Source: Virgibacillus proomii (GTDB lineage: Bacteria > Bacillota > Bacilli > Bacillales > Amphibacillaceae). From it: a stretch of DNA of 64,000 bases. Position 1 is the first letter of the stretch; every line of letters begins with the position of its first letter. Location of the stretch: NCBI RefSeq assembly GCF_018916875.1, contig NZ_JAHLNO010000018.1, forward strand, positions 62,001 to 126,000, written 5' to 3'. The position numbers and the translations under genes are program-made. Of the stretch, positions 9,959-19,435 are shown one piece after another. The notes beneath the pieces were generated by a model that was given only the letters and a program-made list of their open reading frames with translations, had not been told where the DNA came from and ran no database searches.

Positions 9959-10936
9959 ATGAATCAGTTAAAGGGGATTCATCACGTAACAGCTATTACA
10001 AGCAGTGCAGAGAAAATTTATGAGTTTTTCACATATGTACTCGGTATGCGCTTAGTTAAAAAGACAGTAAACCAAGACGATATTCAAACGTATCATTTGT
10101 TCTTTGCAGACGATAAAGGCAATCCCGGTACTGATATGACCTTTTTCGATTTTCCGGGAATTTCTAAAGGATCACATGGAACGAATGAGATTTATAAGAC
10201 TTCGTTTCGTGTGCCTTCTGATGCAGCTCTTGCCTATTGGGTAGAGCGATTTGACCGATTGGAAGTGAAACATACAGGAATCCAAGAGCAATTTGGTAAA
10301 AAAACATTAGCTTTTGTTGACTTTGACGATCAGCAATATCAACTTATCTCAGATGAATATAATCGCGGTGTAGAAGCAGGGATTCCTTGGCAAAAGGGAC
10401 CTATTCCCTTAGAGTATGCTATTACGGCTTTAGGACCTATTTTTATCCGAATTGCTAAATTCGATCATTTTAAAGAAATCTTGGAAAAAGTGTTCGAGTT
10501 TACAGAAGTCGCCGAGGAGAACGGGTTGCATCTGTTTGAAATGGGAGCAGGAGGAAATGGTGCTCAAGTAATTGTGGAACCAAACGATACGATGACTAAT
10601 GCACTTCAAGGTTATGGAACAGTACATCATGCAGCTTTTCGGGTGGAAGATCATTCTATGTTAGAAAAGTGGAAAACGCGAATGGAAAACTTTGGCTTCC
10701 AAACTTCTGGGTTCGTTAATCGATATTATTTTGAATCGCTTTACATGCGCGTGGCACCGCAAATTTTGTTTGAATTCGCAACAGAGGGACCTGGATTTAT
10801 GAGTGATGAACCATATGAAACACTAGGGGAAAAGCTGTCTTTACCGCCATTTCTTGAACCGAAACGAAAAGAAATTGAGCACATGGTACGGCCGATTGAT
10901 ACAGTAAGAAGTACGATTAAATTTACGAAGGAATAG
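9959..10936 (+). CDS. Ring-cleaving dioxygenase, VOC family (MhqO/MhqA-like)
   Basis: 325-residue protein with two vicinal-oxygen-chelate modules. Likely metal ligands are a His in LKGIHHVT near the N-terminus, a His in GTVHHAAF in the second module and a Glu in ILFEFATEG. The family is called ring-cleaving dioxygenase and includes the B. subtilis quinone-resistance proteins MhqA/MhqO, which open hydroquinone-type rings. A GTG five codons upstream is in frame, but GGGAGG stands correctly before the ATG at 9959. No MarR-type MhqR regulator is adjacent. Substrate is inferred from the family. Confidence 0.88.
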   Translation: MNQLKGIHHVTAITSSAEKIYEFFTYVLGMRLVKKTVNQDDIQTYHLFFADDKGNPGTDMTFFDFPGISKGSHGTNEIYKTSFRVPSDAALAYWVERFDRLEVKHTGIQEQFGKKTLAFVDFDDQQYQLISDEYNRGVEAGIPWQKGPIPLEYAITALGPIFIRIAKFDHFKEILEKVFEFTEVAEENGLHLFEMGAGGNGAQVIVEPNDTMTNALQGYGTVHHAAFRVEDHSMLEKWKTRMENFGFQTSGFVNRYYFESLYMRVAPQILFEFATEGPGFMSDEPYETLGEKLSLPPFLEPKRKEIEHMVRPIDTVRSTIKFTKE

Positions 10937-11334
10937 CTCTGGTATATTGTGAAAGTAAAATTAATGATATAAGCTTTATTTATAGAAGCGTCATCGAAAT
11001 AAATATCAATACCTTCCATTCAGTGGTATTTATGAATCTGTATAATGGAAAAGCAAAAGCAGTTCTTAAAAAGCTATCATGACAGAAGCCATTAGATCTT
11101 GACGGTGGAAGCTTTAACGAATACGATAAGATATAAGATTAACCATTCTCTATACTCATTCCGTTTTAAGTTTGTAAAAGTAGTTTACAACGATTAATTG
11201 TAGAAATGGGCAGAAATATCCCCCATTAGCAGGTGGGGGACAACGTCATTTTCTAACTATCTATTGGGTTAAAAGCCCCCTGATTACAAATGGTGTGGCA
11301 TATTTCTGACGTACCCCATGAATGGGAGGTTAAC
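10937..11334. other. Intergenic, no gene seen
   Basis: About 400 bp. The only clear structure is CCCCC-(10 nt)-GGGGG at 11220-11239, related to the hairpin elements at 42.33, 50.39 and 51.84 kb. No promoter is obvious. Confidence 0.6.
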
Positions 11335-12114
11335 ATGGACAAGCCTTTATTCAATATTCCTCATCAAACGTATTCCATGCTCAGTCAAAGTGAAAGGTAC
11401 TTACTTGAGTTCATTCATGAGCATATGGATGAAATAGCTGATATGTCAATTGTTACACTTAGTGAACAGGCAAATGTATCGACAGCAACGATTGTTCGAT
11501 TAATGAAGAAAATTGGTTATAATGGTTATACTTCATTTAAATATCGGTTGAAACAAGATAAGCAAATGGTGGATACCAATGATTTGTTGGCAGATATTGA
11601 TGATGATATTAAACAAGTCATTAAGAAAAATGAAGAAGAAGTATCCCGAACGATTCAGCTGCAGAGCATTGGACAAATTGAAGATGTTGTTCAGAAAATG
11701 TATAAAGCAGAGCGGATTTACATTTTTAGTCGCGGCTTTTCAGAGATGATTGCAAAAGAAATGATGATTAAGCTGCAAGCATTAGATAAAATCTGTGAAA
11801 CGCATGAGGATCCAAATATTATTCGCGTGAAATCCCGCAAAGTTACGAGACATGATATCGCGATTTTTATATCATTAAATGGTGAAACGGAAGAGCTTGT
11901 AGAAGCGTGTCAAAACTTAAATATTAGACAAGTGACGACAATCACCTTAACCACGAAAGTGGATTCGTCCCTAAGCCGTTTATCTGACATGACTTTATTA
12001 GGTTATAAAACAGAGCATTCCCTGTTTCCAGAATATGAGGTACGATCTCGTCTATCGCTTAATGTCATTGCGAGGATACTGCTTGACTCTTATGTGATTC
12101 GAACAAGAAAATAA
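11335..12114 (+). CDS. MurR/RpiR family transcription regulator
   Basis: 259-residue sugar-phosphate-responsive regulator. An N-terminal HTH_6 domain (about residues 1-75, containing SIVTLSEQANVSTATIVRLM) is followed by a SIS domain (about 110-245; YIFSRGFSEMIAK). A frame open from 11290 was rejected because GGGAGG lies just before the ATG at 11335. It ends at a strong terminator 380 bp before the PfkB-EIIBC-EIIA-aldolase operon and is the natural candidate for its regulator. Effector unknown. Confidence 0.9.
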   Translation: MDKPLFNIPHQTYSMLSQSERYLLEFIHEHMDEIADMSIVTLSEQANVSTATIVRLMKKIGYNGYTSFKYRLKQDKQMVDTNDLLADIDDDIKQVIKKNEEEVSRTIQLQSIGQIEDVVQKMYKAERIYIFSRGFSEMIAKEMMIKLQALDKICETHEDPNIIRVKSRKVTRHDIAIFISLNGETEELVEACQNLNIRQVTTITLTTKVDSSLSRLSDMTLLGYKTEHSLFPEYEVRSRLSLNVIARILLDSYVIRTRK

Positions 12115-12122
12115 GGCGTTTT

Positions 12123-12170
12123 GCCACTTACTGAGGCACGAATGGGTTTCTCAGTAAGTGGCTTTTTTGT
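12123..12170 (+). terminator. Terminator after rpiR-type regulator
   Basis: GCCACTTACTGAG pairs perfectly with CTCAGTAAGTGGC, followed by TTTTTTG. Confidence 0.93.
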
Positions 12171-12172
12171 TT

Positions 12173-12418
12173 AGGAAATGATATCTGTTTCCCTATGGTG
12201 AATAACTTTTTTTGAAAAGTAACTTCGCCGTCTAGCTTAATTGTCGTTTGCTAGCAAACGAGCAATTCTCCTACGATAAGACTTGAATAGACCGACTAAA
12301 AGCGGGCTTGCCGCTCAGGCGTCGGCATATCCCTGTCTCAGGGGCATGTTTTCGTTATCAGTCAGAAGCTCTCCAGTTTGTACGTCTAACTTGAGCGCTT
12401 CTAGTTTTTGCTCTTGTA
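12173..12418. repeat. CR modular repeat, short copy without array
   Basis: Carries the TAGGAAATGATATC leader block, the GTCTAGCTTAA block, the core hairpin (ACCGAC/GTCGGC at 12291-12326 with inner AGCGG/CCGCT), a second hairpin CCCTG-tct-CAGGG at 12331-12343 and the tail GAGCGCTTCTAG. The spacer and 60-bp array are absent, showing the element is modular. Confidence 0.85.
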
Positions 12419-12499
12419 TATGGGTTTACATAAACTGAAAACATTTACATAAAAATCTGTGCCATACTAAAAGTAACAAGAGAGAAAGTAGGTGAGGCT

Positions 12500-13417
12500 G
12501 TGATCTATACATGCACAATGAACACCGCCATCGATTTGTATGTGGCGATGGAAGTGTTAAAGCCGAGTACTGTGAATCGAACGTACGATGAAGATTACCA
12601 GCCAAACGGAAAAGGTGTCAATGTCTCTTTGATGCTGAAGAAAATGGGAATAGCTAATACGGCGTTCGGATTTATCGGTGGATTCTCAGGTGATTTCATT
12701 CAAGAAGAACTAGAGAAATTAGATATAACTACGGATTTTATTAAAGTCGATGGCAATACGCGTATTAACGTATTTATAAATGCTGATGAGGAATACAAAA
12801 TTGTCAATCGAGGACCATTTATTGATCAACAGGCTTTAGATAAACTGTTGAAAAAAATAAACGAAATTCCTGCAGAAAGTATCTTAATCGTATCCGGAAG
12901 TCTTCCGCGTGGGGTAGATGAACGTGTTTTAGTTACCATCGCAAACATCTGTAATAAGAATGCTGTGAAACTGATCCTTGATTCTAGTTCATCTGTTGTT
13001 TTAGAGACACTTCCTTATGGTCCATATTTATTAAAGCCGAATGAAGATGAACTGGCACAGCTATTTGGCGAAAGCTCCCTATCGGAAGAACAGATGATGG
13101 CATATGGCGAAGAATTGATTCAACGGGGAGCAAGACATGTCATTATTTCCAGAGGAGAAGACGGGGCACTATATATAGATAAGCAAACCGTCATCAAAGC
13201 GAGTTCTCCTAAAGGGAAAGTAGTCAACACTGCTTGTGCGGGAGATGCTTTATTAGCTGCTTTTATCGCCAAAACAATCGGTAATAAAAGCCCGGCTGAG
13301 GCACTTGCTTATGCTGTAGCTACAGGTGCATCGACAGCATTTTCTAAAGGATTAAGTGATTTAACGGATATACCAGAGTTAATGAATCAAGTTCATATAA
13401 CAAGTCTAGGGAGGTAA
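12500..13417 (+). CDS. 1-phosphofructokinase/tagatose-6-phosphate kinase family (PfkB)
   Basis: 305-residue PfkB-type sugar-phosphate kinase expected to add a second phosphate to the sugar phosphate made by the PTS. It has NGKGVNVS near residue 37, the SGSLPRG segment near 133 and the PfkB signature NTACAGDALLAAF near 249, whose Asp is the catalytic base (usual form VGAGDS). The GTG start is preceded by AGGTGAGG. It is the first gene of the operon and is followed six bases later by EIIBC. Whether the product is fructose-1,6- or tagatose-1,6-bisphosphate is not decidable here. Confidence 0.88.
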   Translation: MIYTCTMNTAIDLYVAMEVLKPSTVNRTYDEDYQPNGKGVNVSLMLKKMGIANTAFGFIGGFSGDFIQEELEKLDITTDFIKVDGNTRINVFINADEEYKIVNRGPFIDQQALDKLLKKINEIPAESILIVSGSLPRGVDERVLVTIANICNKNAVKLILDSSSSVVLETLPYGPYLLKPNEDELAQLFGESSLSEEQMMAYGEELIQRGARHVIISRGEDGALYIDKQTVIKASSPKGKVVNTACAGDALLAAFIAKTIGNKSPAEALAYAVATGASTAFSKGLSDLTDIPELMNQVHITSLGR

Positions 13418-13423
13418 AAAAGC

Positions 13424-14851
13424 ATGGCAAAGAAAAAAATTGTTGCTGCTACAGGTTGTCCAACAGGTATTGCGCACACATTTATGGCTGCGGAAGCTTT
13501 ACAAAAAGCAGCTGAAAAATTAAATGTGGAAATTAAAGTAGAAACACACGGGCAAGTCGGTATTGAAAACGCATTGACACCACAGGATATCAAAGAAGCA
13601 GATGGCGTCATCATTGCGGCCGATAAAGATGTGCAAGCAGACCGTTTTCATGGGAAGTCAGTCGTAGATGTTCCGGTAGCTAAAGGGATTCGGGAACCAG
13701 AAACACTTATTCAGCAAATATTAAATGGACAAGCTCCAGTGTACTATGCTTCAGATTATAAGGGATCCGGTGAACAGGACGCAAATAATGTTGAAGGTGC
13801 AACTCACCATACGAATGGCAAGTGGATCCATACGATTTACAAACATTTAATGAATGGTGTATCTCATATGCTGCCATTTGTTGTCGGTGGCGGGGTACTC
13901 ATCGCTGTATCATTTTTGTTTGGTATCTACTCCGCTGATCCGAAACATGAGCAATATAACGAATTCGCAGCCTTACTAAAAGAGGTTGGGGGTTTAGGAT
14001 TTAGTTTGATGGTGCCAATTTTGGCAGCGTTTATTGCCGAATCGATTGCGAAACGACCGGGTATGGTAGTTGGCTTTATTGGCGGTTTATTAGCTAGCCA
14101 AGGCGGAGCAGGTTTTTTGGGAGGTATATTAGCAGGATTTATTGCAGGTTATATTATTATCTTATTGCAAAAACTATTGAAAAATTTACCACGCTCGTTG
14201 GATGGATTAAAATCGATATTTTTGTACCCAGTACTTGGTATTTTTCTAATTGGTATAATTATGAAACCAATTATTATTCCGGTTACGGGGTTAAACGAAG
14301 GTTTGATGGATTTCTTAGCGTCTGTTCAATCAACGAATCCATTATTACTCGGTCTGATTGTCGGTGCTATGTGTGGATTTGATATGGGTGGTCCATTTAA
14401 CAAGGCGGCATATGTAACAGGAACTTTATTACTAGCTGAAGGCAACTTATATTTTATGGCCGGTGTATCAGCTGCTTGTATTGCGCCGCCATTCATTATT
14501 GCTTTTGCAACCGTCATGTTTCCAAAATATTTTTCTAAAGAGGAGCGAAATGCTGGAGCTGTTAACTTTATTTTAGGTTCTACCCACATTACGGAAGGTG
14601 CTATTCCATTTGCCGCTAAAAACCCAATAGTCGTTTTACCAATTATTATGCTTGGTTCTAGTATTGCGGCAATAATGACGTATTTGTTTAAAGTACAGGT
14701 ACCAGCACCACATGGAGGATTTTTAGTTCTACCTGTCGTAACAGGAGCATTTCAATGGGTGCTATCTATCCTTGTAGGATCATTAGTAGGAGCACTTCTC
14801 TATGGAATGTATCGAAAAAAAGCAGCTCAAAAGAAAAAAATCGAAGGGTGA
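13424..14851 (+). CDS. PTS fructose-family EIIBC
   Basis: 475-residue fused transporter: EIIB domain about residues 1-100 with active Cys12 in ATGCPTGIAHTFMAAEA, a linker, then EIIC about 130-470 with many membrane segments and the signatures CGFDMGGPFNKAA and STHITEGAIPFA. The ribosome site GGGAGG overlaps the end of the kinase gene, so the two are coupled. The EIIA is a separate gene downstream. No EIIA or HPr-like domain is fused on. Confidence 0.94.
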   Translation: MAKKKIVAATGCPTGIAHTFMAAEALQKAAEKLNVEIKVETHGQVGIENALTPQDIKEADGVIIAADKDVQADRFHGKSVVDVPVAKGIREPETLIQQILNGQAPVYYASDYKGSGEQDANNVEGATHHTNGKWIHTIYKHLMNGVSHMLPFVVGGGVLIAVSFLFGIYSADPKHEQYNEFAALLKEVGGLGFSLMVPILAAFIAESIAKRPGMVVGFIGGLLASQGGAGFLGGILAGFIAGYIIILLQKLLKNLPRSLDGLKSIFLYPVLGIFLIGIIMKPIIIPVTGLNEGLMDFLASVQSTNPLLLGLIVGAMCGFDMGGPFNKAAYVTGTLLLAEGNLYFMAGVSAACIAPPFIIAFATVMFPKYFSKEERNAGAVNFILGSTHITEGAIPFAAKNPIVVLPIIMLGSSIAAIMTYLFKVQVPAPHGGFLVLPVVTGAFQWVLSILVGSLVGALLYGMYRKKAAQKKKIEG

Positions 14852-14858
14852 TTAGGTT

Positions 14859-15323
14859 ATGAAACAGATGATTCAGCCAGAATTTATTAAACTTCAAGCA
14901 ACAGCATCTTCACAGCAAGGAGTCTTTCAAACGATAGCTGATATCGCTGTTGCAAATGGAATTGCCAATTCTGCTGAAGCTGTTGTAGAAGGGCTAAAGG
15001 CTCGAGAAGAAGAGAGCACAACCGGCTTTCAGGAAGGATTTGCTATTCCACATACCCAAGTGGATGAAGTCAAGAAGCCAGCAATTATTATTGTACGTAC
15101 GGAAACAGGAATAGAGTGGGAGTCATTTGACGGGAAGCCGGCATTTTTCTTTCTATCCTTGCTCATTCCGAAATCGGAGGCAGGAACAACACATTTACAA
15201 GCACTATCCGCATTATCTCGAGCATTAATCAATGAAGAAATCAGACAAGCGATGCTAACAGCAACAACAGAAATTGAACTTGCTCATATTGTAAGTCAAG
15301 CTATCTCAAGAGAGGACGATTAA
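14859..15323 (+). CDS. PTS fructose-family EIIA
   Basis: 154-residue phosphocarrier. The active histidine is His65 in EGFAIPHTQ. Seven bases separate it from EIIBC and one base from the following aldolase gene, so it is an internal gene of a tightly packed operon. It supplies phosphate to the EIIB domain at 13424. Confidence 0.93.
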   Translation: MKQMIQPEFIKLQATASSQQGVFQTIADIAVANGIANSAEAVVEGLKAREEESTTGFQEGFAIPHTQVDEVKKPAIIIVRTETGIEWESFDGKPAFFFLSLLIPKSEAGTTHLQALSALSRALINEEIRQAMLTATTEIELAHIVSQAISREDD

Positions 15324-15324
15324 T

Positions 15325-16197
15325 ATGCCACTTATATCAACGACACCCATGCTGGAACTGGCAAAAAACGAAAATTATGGAATTGTTGCTTTTAATATTC
15401 ATTCGTTTGACAGCATTTATTGGGTATTGGAAGCAGCAGCGGAAATGAGATCACCAGTTATATTACAAACAACTGTAGGTACTGTGAAAGCGCTTGGGGC
15501 AGAAAATATCGTAAAAGTTGCCACGGCAGCAGCAGATTTTTATAACATCCCAACAGGTCTCCATTTGGATCACTGTACTGATTATGAAGTCATTAAGCAA
15601 GCTGTTCGTGCAGGCTACACATCTGTCATGATCGATGCTTCAAGGCACCCATTTGCGGAAAATGTGCAGCAAACGAAGCAAGTGATGGAACTGGCAGGAT
15701 CTTTAGGTGTAAATGTAGAAGCAGAACTAGGCAAAGTTGGCGGGGTAGAAGAAGATATTGTCGTTTCCGAAAAAGATGCCCAAAAAGCGGTACCAGAGGA
15801 GTGTAAGGAATTTGTTTCCTTAACTGGTGTACCAACGCTTGCCCCAGCAATAGGTACAGCACACGGGATATATAAAGGTGAACCTGATATTGACTTTGCG
15901 CGAATTAAACAAATTAGTAAAATCATAGACATTCCGCTCGTATTACATGGAGGTTCGGCTGTACCAGAAGATGATGTACGCAAATGTGTAGCACTAGGTA
16001 TGGCAAAGGTCAATGTTTCGACAGAACTAAAAAATGCCTACTCCATTGCCATTCGGGAGCATTTTGTAGATAATCCTGATAACCTGGATCCACGATCTTA
16101 TTTACAAAAAGCGAAGGAAGCAGCAAAATCAATGGTCATATCCAAAATTAAAATGGTTGGCAGTGAAGGTAAAGTGGCGGATGCGGTTATTAAATAA
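15325..16197 (+). CDS. Class II ketose-bisphosphate aldolase (GatY/KbaY/Fba-like)
   Basis: 290-residue zinc aldolase that would split the bisphosphate made by the upstream kinase into two triose phosphates. Visible sites are the zinc/catalytic segment LHLDHC near residue 79, GTAHGIYKGEP near 178 and LVLHGGSAVP near 209. The residue run after VMID is ASRHPF where GatY/KbaY usually have GSHLPF. Its place behind a PfkB kinase and PTS genes fits a tagatose- or fructose-bisphosphate route. GatY-type enzymes need a GatZ partner, which lies in the other PTS operon at 2166-3431. Confidence 0.9.
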   Translation: MPLISTTPMLELAKNENYGIVAFNIHSFDSIYWVLEAAAEMRSPVILQTTVGTVKALGAENIVKVATAAADFYNIPTGLHLDHCTDYEVIKQAVRAGYTSVMIDASRHPFAENVQQTKQVMELAGSLGVNVEAELGKVGGVEEDIVVSEKDAQKAVPEECKEFVSLTGVPTLAPAIGTAHGIYKGEPDIDFARIKQISKIIDIPLVLHGGSAVPEDDVRKCVALGMAKVNVSTELKNAYSIAIREHFVDNPDNLDPRSYLQKAKEAAKSMVISKIKMVGSEGKVADAVIK

Positions 16198-16438
16198 TTG
16201 GTATATGGCGCCACCTAAGTTTTTAACCAATTTTATTTTGGGAACCTCACTATAATTGGGATAGCATTATCTATCAACGATCAGTTTGTGAATAAATAAA
16301 CACCTTTATGCTACTACACCATTATACGAAGTATTATTTAAAAGGCTTTTCTCAAGCATTGAGGGAGGCCTTCTGATACAATAGTAGAGAATGTGATACA
16401 GATAACATTTATATACTTGCAAATGAGGAGGGGCCGCA

Positions 16439-17299
16439 TTGAAGCTAATTGCGATTGACTTAGATGGAACACTACTAGCAGATGATGGGACGATAAGTAT
16501 GGAGAATGTACGTTCCATTCGCGAGGTACAGGATAAAGGACATATTGTATCTATTGCTACTGGTAGATCTTTGCATGATACGAAGGAAATTATTCGTCGC
16601 GCTAAACTTGATTGTCCCATAATTGTTGGTAATGGTGCAAGATCATTTCATCATGGAATAGATTTACATCAACTATATTTAGAAACTGATGTAGTGAAAG
16701 AGTTAATGTCATTTTTACAAGACTTAGAAGTATACTTTGAGATGTATACAAATGATGGTATATTACTAGAAAAGAACATGGAAACAATTTTACGAAAAGA
16801 GCTATCTAATGTCGGTAAAGATATCCTCGTGAGTCTTGATCAAATGATTGCCATTCAGCGTGGACAGCATGGCTTACAAATAGTTGATGACTATGAAACG
16901 GTCTGTTCATCGTATGAGGGAGTGTATAAAGTATTTGTACTATCTCTGCTTAGCAAAAAGCGGGACCAATTAAAGAATTGGATTGACTCAAGGAAGGATA
17001 TATCCATCACTTCTTCAGGGAGAGAAAAACTTGAAATTGCTCATCATCGAGCAAGTAAAGGATATGCACTCGAACTACTGGCAAAACATTTTAACATCCC
17101 AATGAAAAATACTGTTGCGATTGGGGATAATTTTAATGATCTGTCCATGTTCAAAGTGGCTGGAATAAGCATTAGTATGGGAAATGCCGAGGATGAAGTA
17201 AAGCAAGAAACGACATACACAACTAAAAATTATGACCAACATGGAGTCGCTCATGCATTGAGAACATATGTCCTTGATGATGTAATGGCGAAGAAATGA
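16439..17299 (+). CDS. Cof-type HAD-IIB phosphatase
   Basis: 286-residue sugar-phosphate or cofactor phosphatase of the Cof/YwpJ group. Motif I is IAIDLDGTLL at the N-terminus, motif II is SIATGRS, and motif IV is AIGDNFNDLSMF followed by the SMGNA segment typical of the family. The C2B cap occupies the middle. Start is a TTG with GAGGAGGGG before it; no in-frame ATG is nearby. Monocistronic. Substrate unknown. Confidence 0.88.
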   Translation: MKLIAIDLDGTLLADDGTISMENVRSIREVQDKGHIVSIATGRSLHDTKEIIRRAKLDCPIIVGNGARSFHHGIDLHQLYLETDVVKELMSFLQDLEVYFEMYTNDGILLEKNMETILRKELSNVGKDILVSLDQMIAIQRGQHGLQIVDDYETVCSSYEGVYKVFVLSLLSKKRDQLKNWIDSRKDISITSSGREKLEIAHHRASKGYALELLAKHFNIPMKNTVAIGDNFNDLSMFKVAGISISMGNAEDEVKQETTYTTKNYDQHGVAHALRTYVLDDVMAKK

Positions 17300-17338
17300 T
17301 GAAGACATGTGTCCATATTCAGTGGACCTATGCAATAT

Positions 17339-17371
17339 AAAGCACTATGTAAAATAACGTAGTGCTTTTTG
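17339..17371 (+). terminator. Terminator after Cof phosphatase
   Basis: AAAGCACTA pairs with TAGTGCTTT and runs into a T-tract. Confidence 0.88.
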
Positions 17372-17394
17372 TTGTCGATATTCGTTTTTACTGG

Positions 17395-17760
17395 TTTAAA
17401 AGTAGCTTCGTCTAGCCAAACTCCTATGATAAATCGGCTTCCCTCGTCACCTTATTTTTTATTGGTGAACGTATAAATGTTAGTGAAATAACCATATTTA
17501 GTTTTATCTCGTATCAAGACTTCCATTTTAAGAGTTAAAGCTAATACGTAAAGGCTAATCGGAGATAACTGTACCTAACTGATTCGTTTGAACAAGAAAG
17601 ACTTCTTGATTGTTCTGTATTAACTATACGGTGTTGATTTAACTTCCGGCATTCTGCTCCGGCTATACAGAAAAAGTGTTTTTCTTTTTCCAGAGTAACA
17701 AGTAAAACGATAGAGCGCACGCAAAAAAATGTTTGTTTTACTTATATAGTAGTAGGAGAT
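17395..17760. repeat. Decayed CR repeat fragments
   Basis: AAGTAGCTTCGTCTAGCC at 17400 and a decayed array unit near 17668-17730 (CAGAAAAAGTGTTTTTC, then GCGCACGCAAAAAAATG) match modules of the CR element. Between them nothing is recognisable. Confidence 0.6.
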
Positions 17761-17790
17761 GAGGAAAAGCGCTATAAATGAAACTGCCCT

Positions 17791-18063
17791 TTACTTATGT
17801 ATAATAAATATACTAAATAGAACACCTATATTTACCCCGATTAGGATGGTGATGGCAAATAAACCAATCCCTATCTCCGCCCAATTTCCATCAGCAAAGA
17901 TACTAAGAATAAATAGGGTGAAGTTAAGCAGGCTAACAACTGTAGTAATCAGATAAACAATGGTTCGGTTAAGATAACGTGCTAGAACAATGATTGCAAT
18001 TGTGGCGAAAAAACCAGCAAGAATAAAGGGGCTCCACACGGTAATAAGATCTCTATACATCAT
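17791..18063 (-). CDS. Small membrane protein (possibly YesK-like)
   Basis: 90 residues with three hydrophobic segments at about residues 10-28, 33-54 and 63-87, separated by very short loops (RYLNRT and DGNWAE). The ATG at 18063 has GGAGG just upstream; a second ATG follows at once and has better spacing. It resembles the small YesK-like membrane proteins of Bacillus in size and layout, but the match is by general character only. It stands alone and its function is unknown. Confidence 0.65.
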   Translation of the reverse strand: MMYRDLITVWSPFILAGFFATIAIIVLARYLNRTIVYLITTVVSLLNFTLFILSIFADGNWAEIGIGLFAITILIGVNIGVLFSIFIIHK

Positions 18064-18386
18064 AAATCCTCCAATAGTAAATAAAAATTCCTACGAAGTG
18101 TTTCAAGAAAGACTGTTACATGTACATTTTCAAAATAGGAATGGTGTTGGACTAAAGAGTACGAATATTATATAAGTATCTAATAATGATCACGAATTGA
18201 GTCCATTGTAAGTATATTCTTATGTCTTTAAAAAATAGTACTATTTCAATCTAATCTGTCGCCAACTAAAAATGAGTTGATGCTATTGCTATAACTGAAG
18301 TAATTGCTTAGTTGTACTTAAGTTTACCATTTTTATGACGCAGAATTATTTCTAAGCTGGGATATTTCTTCATGCACAAGTAAAAA
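18064..18386. other. Intergenic, no gene seen
   Basis: AT-rich stretch between two minus-strand genes. Nothing recognised apart from the amidase terminator at its left-hand neighbour's end. Confidence 0.5.
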
Positions 18387-18416
18387 CAAGTGCCTTTTTC
18401 ATAAAAAGGACACTTG
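18387..18416 (-). terminator. Terminator after spore-type amidase
   Basis: CAAGTG-CCTTTTT pairs with AAAAAGG-CACTTG and, on the minus strand, is followed by TTTTTAC. Confidence 0.9.
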
Positions 18417-18449
18417 CTTGTATCGCTTTAATTCAACAACGTTACCTGT

Positions 18450-19247
18450 TTACCGATTTTCTCTAACTATATAGGCATCTTGCACACCTGCACGTTTCAC
18501 TTTAGCCAAGTGAGCTTCAGCATTCGTTTTATTTGTAAATGCACCTGCCTGAACTCGATACCACTTTTCTCCAGAAATCGTAATTAGTGCAACAAAGGAA
18601 TCAATCCCTTTTGTTTTTAGCATCTGAACACGTTGTTCCGCATGATCTTTTGCTTTAAATGAACCAGCGATAATTCGGAAAACGGATTTGGAGCTTGCCT
18701 TTTTTTGCAGGTTGAACGCTTTTTCCAACCCGTTAACGTGACCACGAGCAACTGCCTCTCTCCATGAAGCAGTACGCATTAACGCAGCATCATTAGGATT
18801 ATCAATAAAGCCATTTTCTGTTAACAGAGCTGGCATGGCCGACTCTCGCAATACGTGAAAATTCGCTTTCTTCTGCCCCCGATTCTGCAAATTATTTACT
18901 TTCGTAATCTCAGTGTGAAGCAGATCCTGATAACGCCCCGTTTCAGAATTATCAGAGAGCGAAGAATGAATATAGTCCTCATACCCCCTAGCAGAACCAT
19001 TAAAAGCATTACAATGAATCGAAAGAAAATAATCTGCACCCCAGCTATTTGCATCATTAGTACGCTGAGCGAGGCTAACGGTAGCGTCTGTCGTCCTGCT
19101 CATCCTTACTTGAATATTGCTATACTCATTTGTCAAGATATTTCTTATTCTTGTTGCGATATCTAATGTTATATTCTTTTCATATAATCCATTACCAGAT
19201 GCACCGTTGTCAGATCCACCATGACCAGGGTCTAAATATAGCTTCAT
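18450..19247 (-). CDS. N-acetylmuramoyl-L-alanine amidase with SPOR repeats (CwlC-like)
   Basis: 265-residue zinc amidase that cleaves the lactam bond between muramic acid and the stem peptide. Amidase_3 domain about residues 1-175: LDPGHGG near 5 gives the first zinc His, EKN the Glu, SIHCNAF the second His and LLTENGFIDN the catalytic Glu. Two SPOR-type repeats follow (FRIIAGSFKAKDHA and YRVQAGAFTNKTNA). This matches CwlC, which acts in mother-cell lysis late in sporulation. No signal peptide, as in CwlC. The ATG at 19247 is chosen because GGAGGAG fits it and not the GTG at 19253. Confidence 0.9.
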   Translation of the reverse strand: MKLYLDPGHGGSDNGASGNGLYEKNITLDIATRIRNILTNEYSNIQVRMSRTTDATVSLAQRTNDANSWGADYFLSIHCNAFNGSARGYEDYIHSSLSDNSETGRYQDLLHTEITKVNNLQNRGQKKANFHVLRESAMPALLTENGFIDNPNDAALMRTASWREAVARGHVNGLEKAFNLQKKASSKSVFRIIAGSFKAKDHAEQRVQMLKTKGIDSFVALITISGEKWYRVQAGAFTNKTNAEAHLAKVKRAGVQDAYIVRENR

Positions 19248-19435
19248 GATCACTCCTCCATTCTTTTATTTTTCTTTCCCTACTAAAATATGCTGTCGAA
19301 TTTAATCGAATTGGATAGTCCTCATATTTTAGCAGCAAATCCATACCTGTCCAGGTTTCATATTTATATTCAATAATAAATGAAAAAAAGTAGCATAGGC
19401 TTAGTAAAAAATAATATAAAGGAGAGATATAAACC

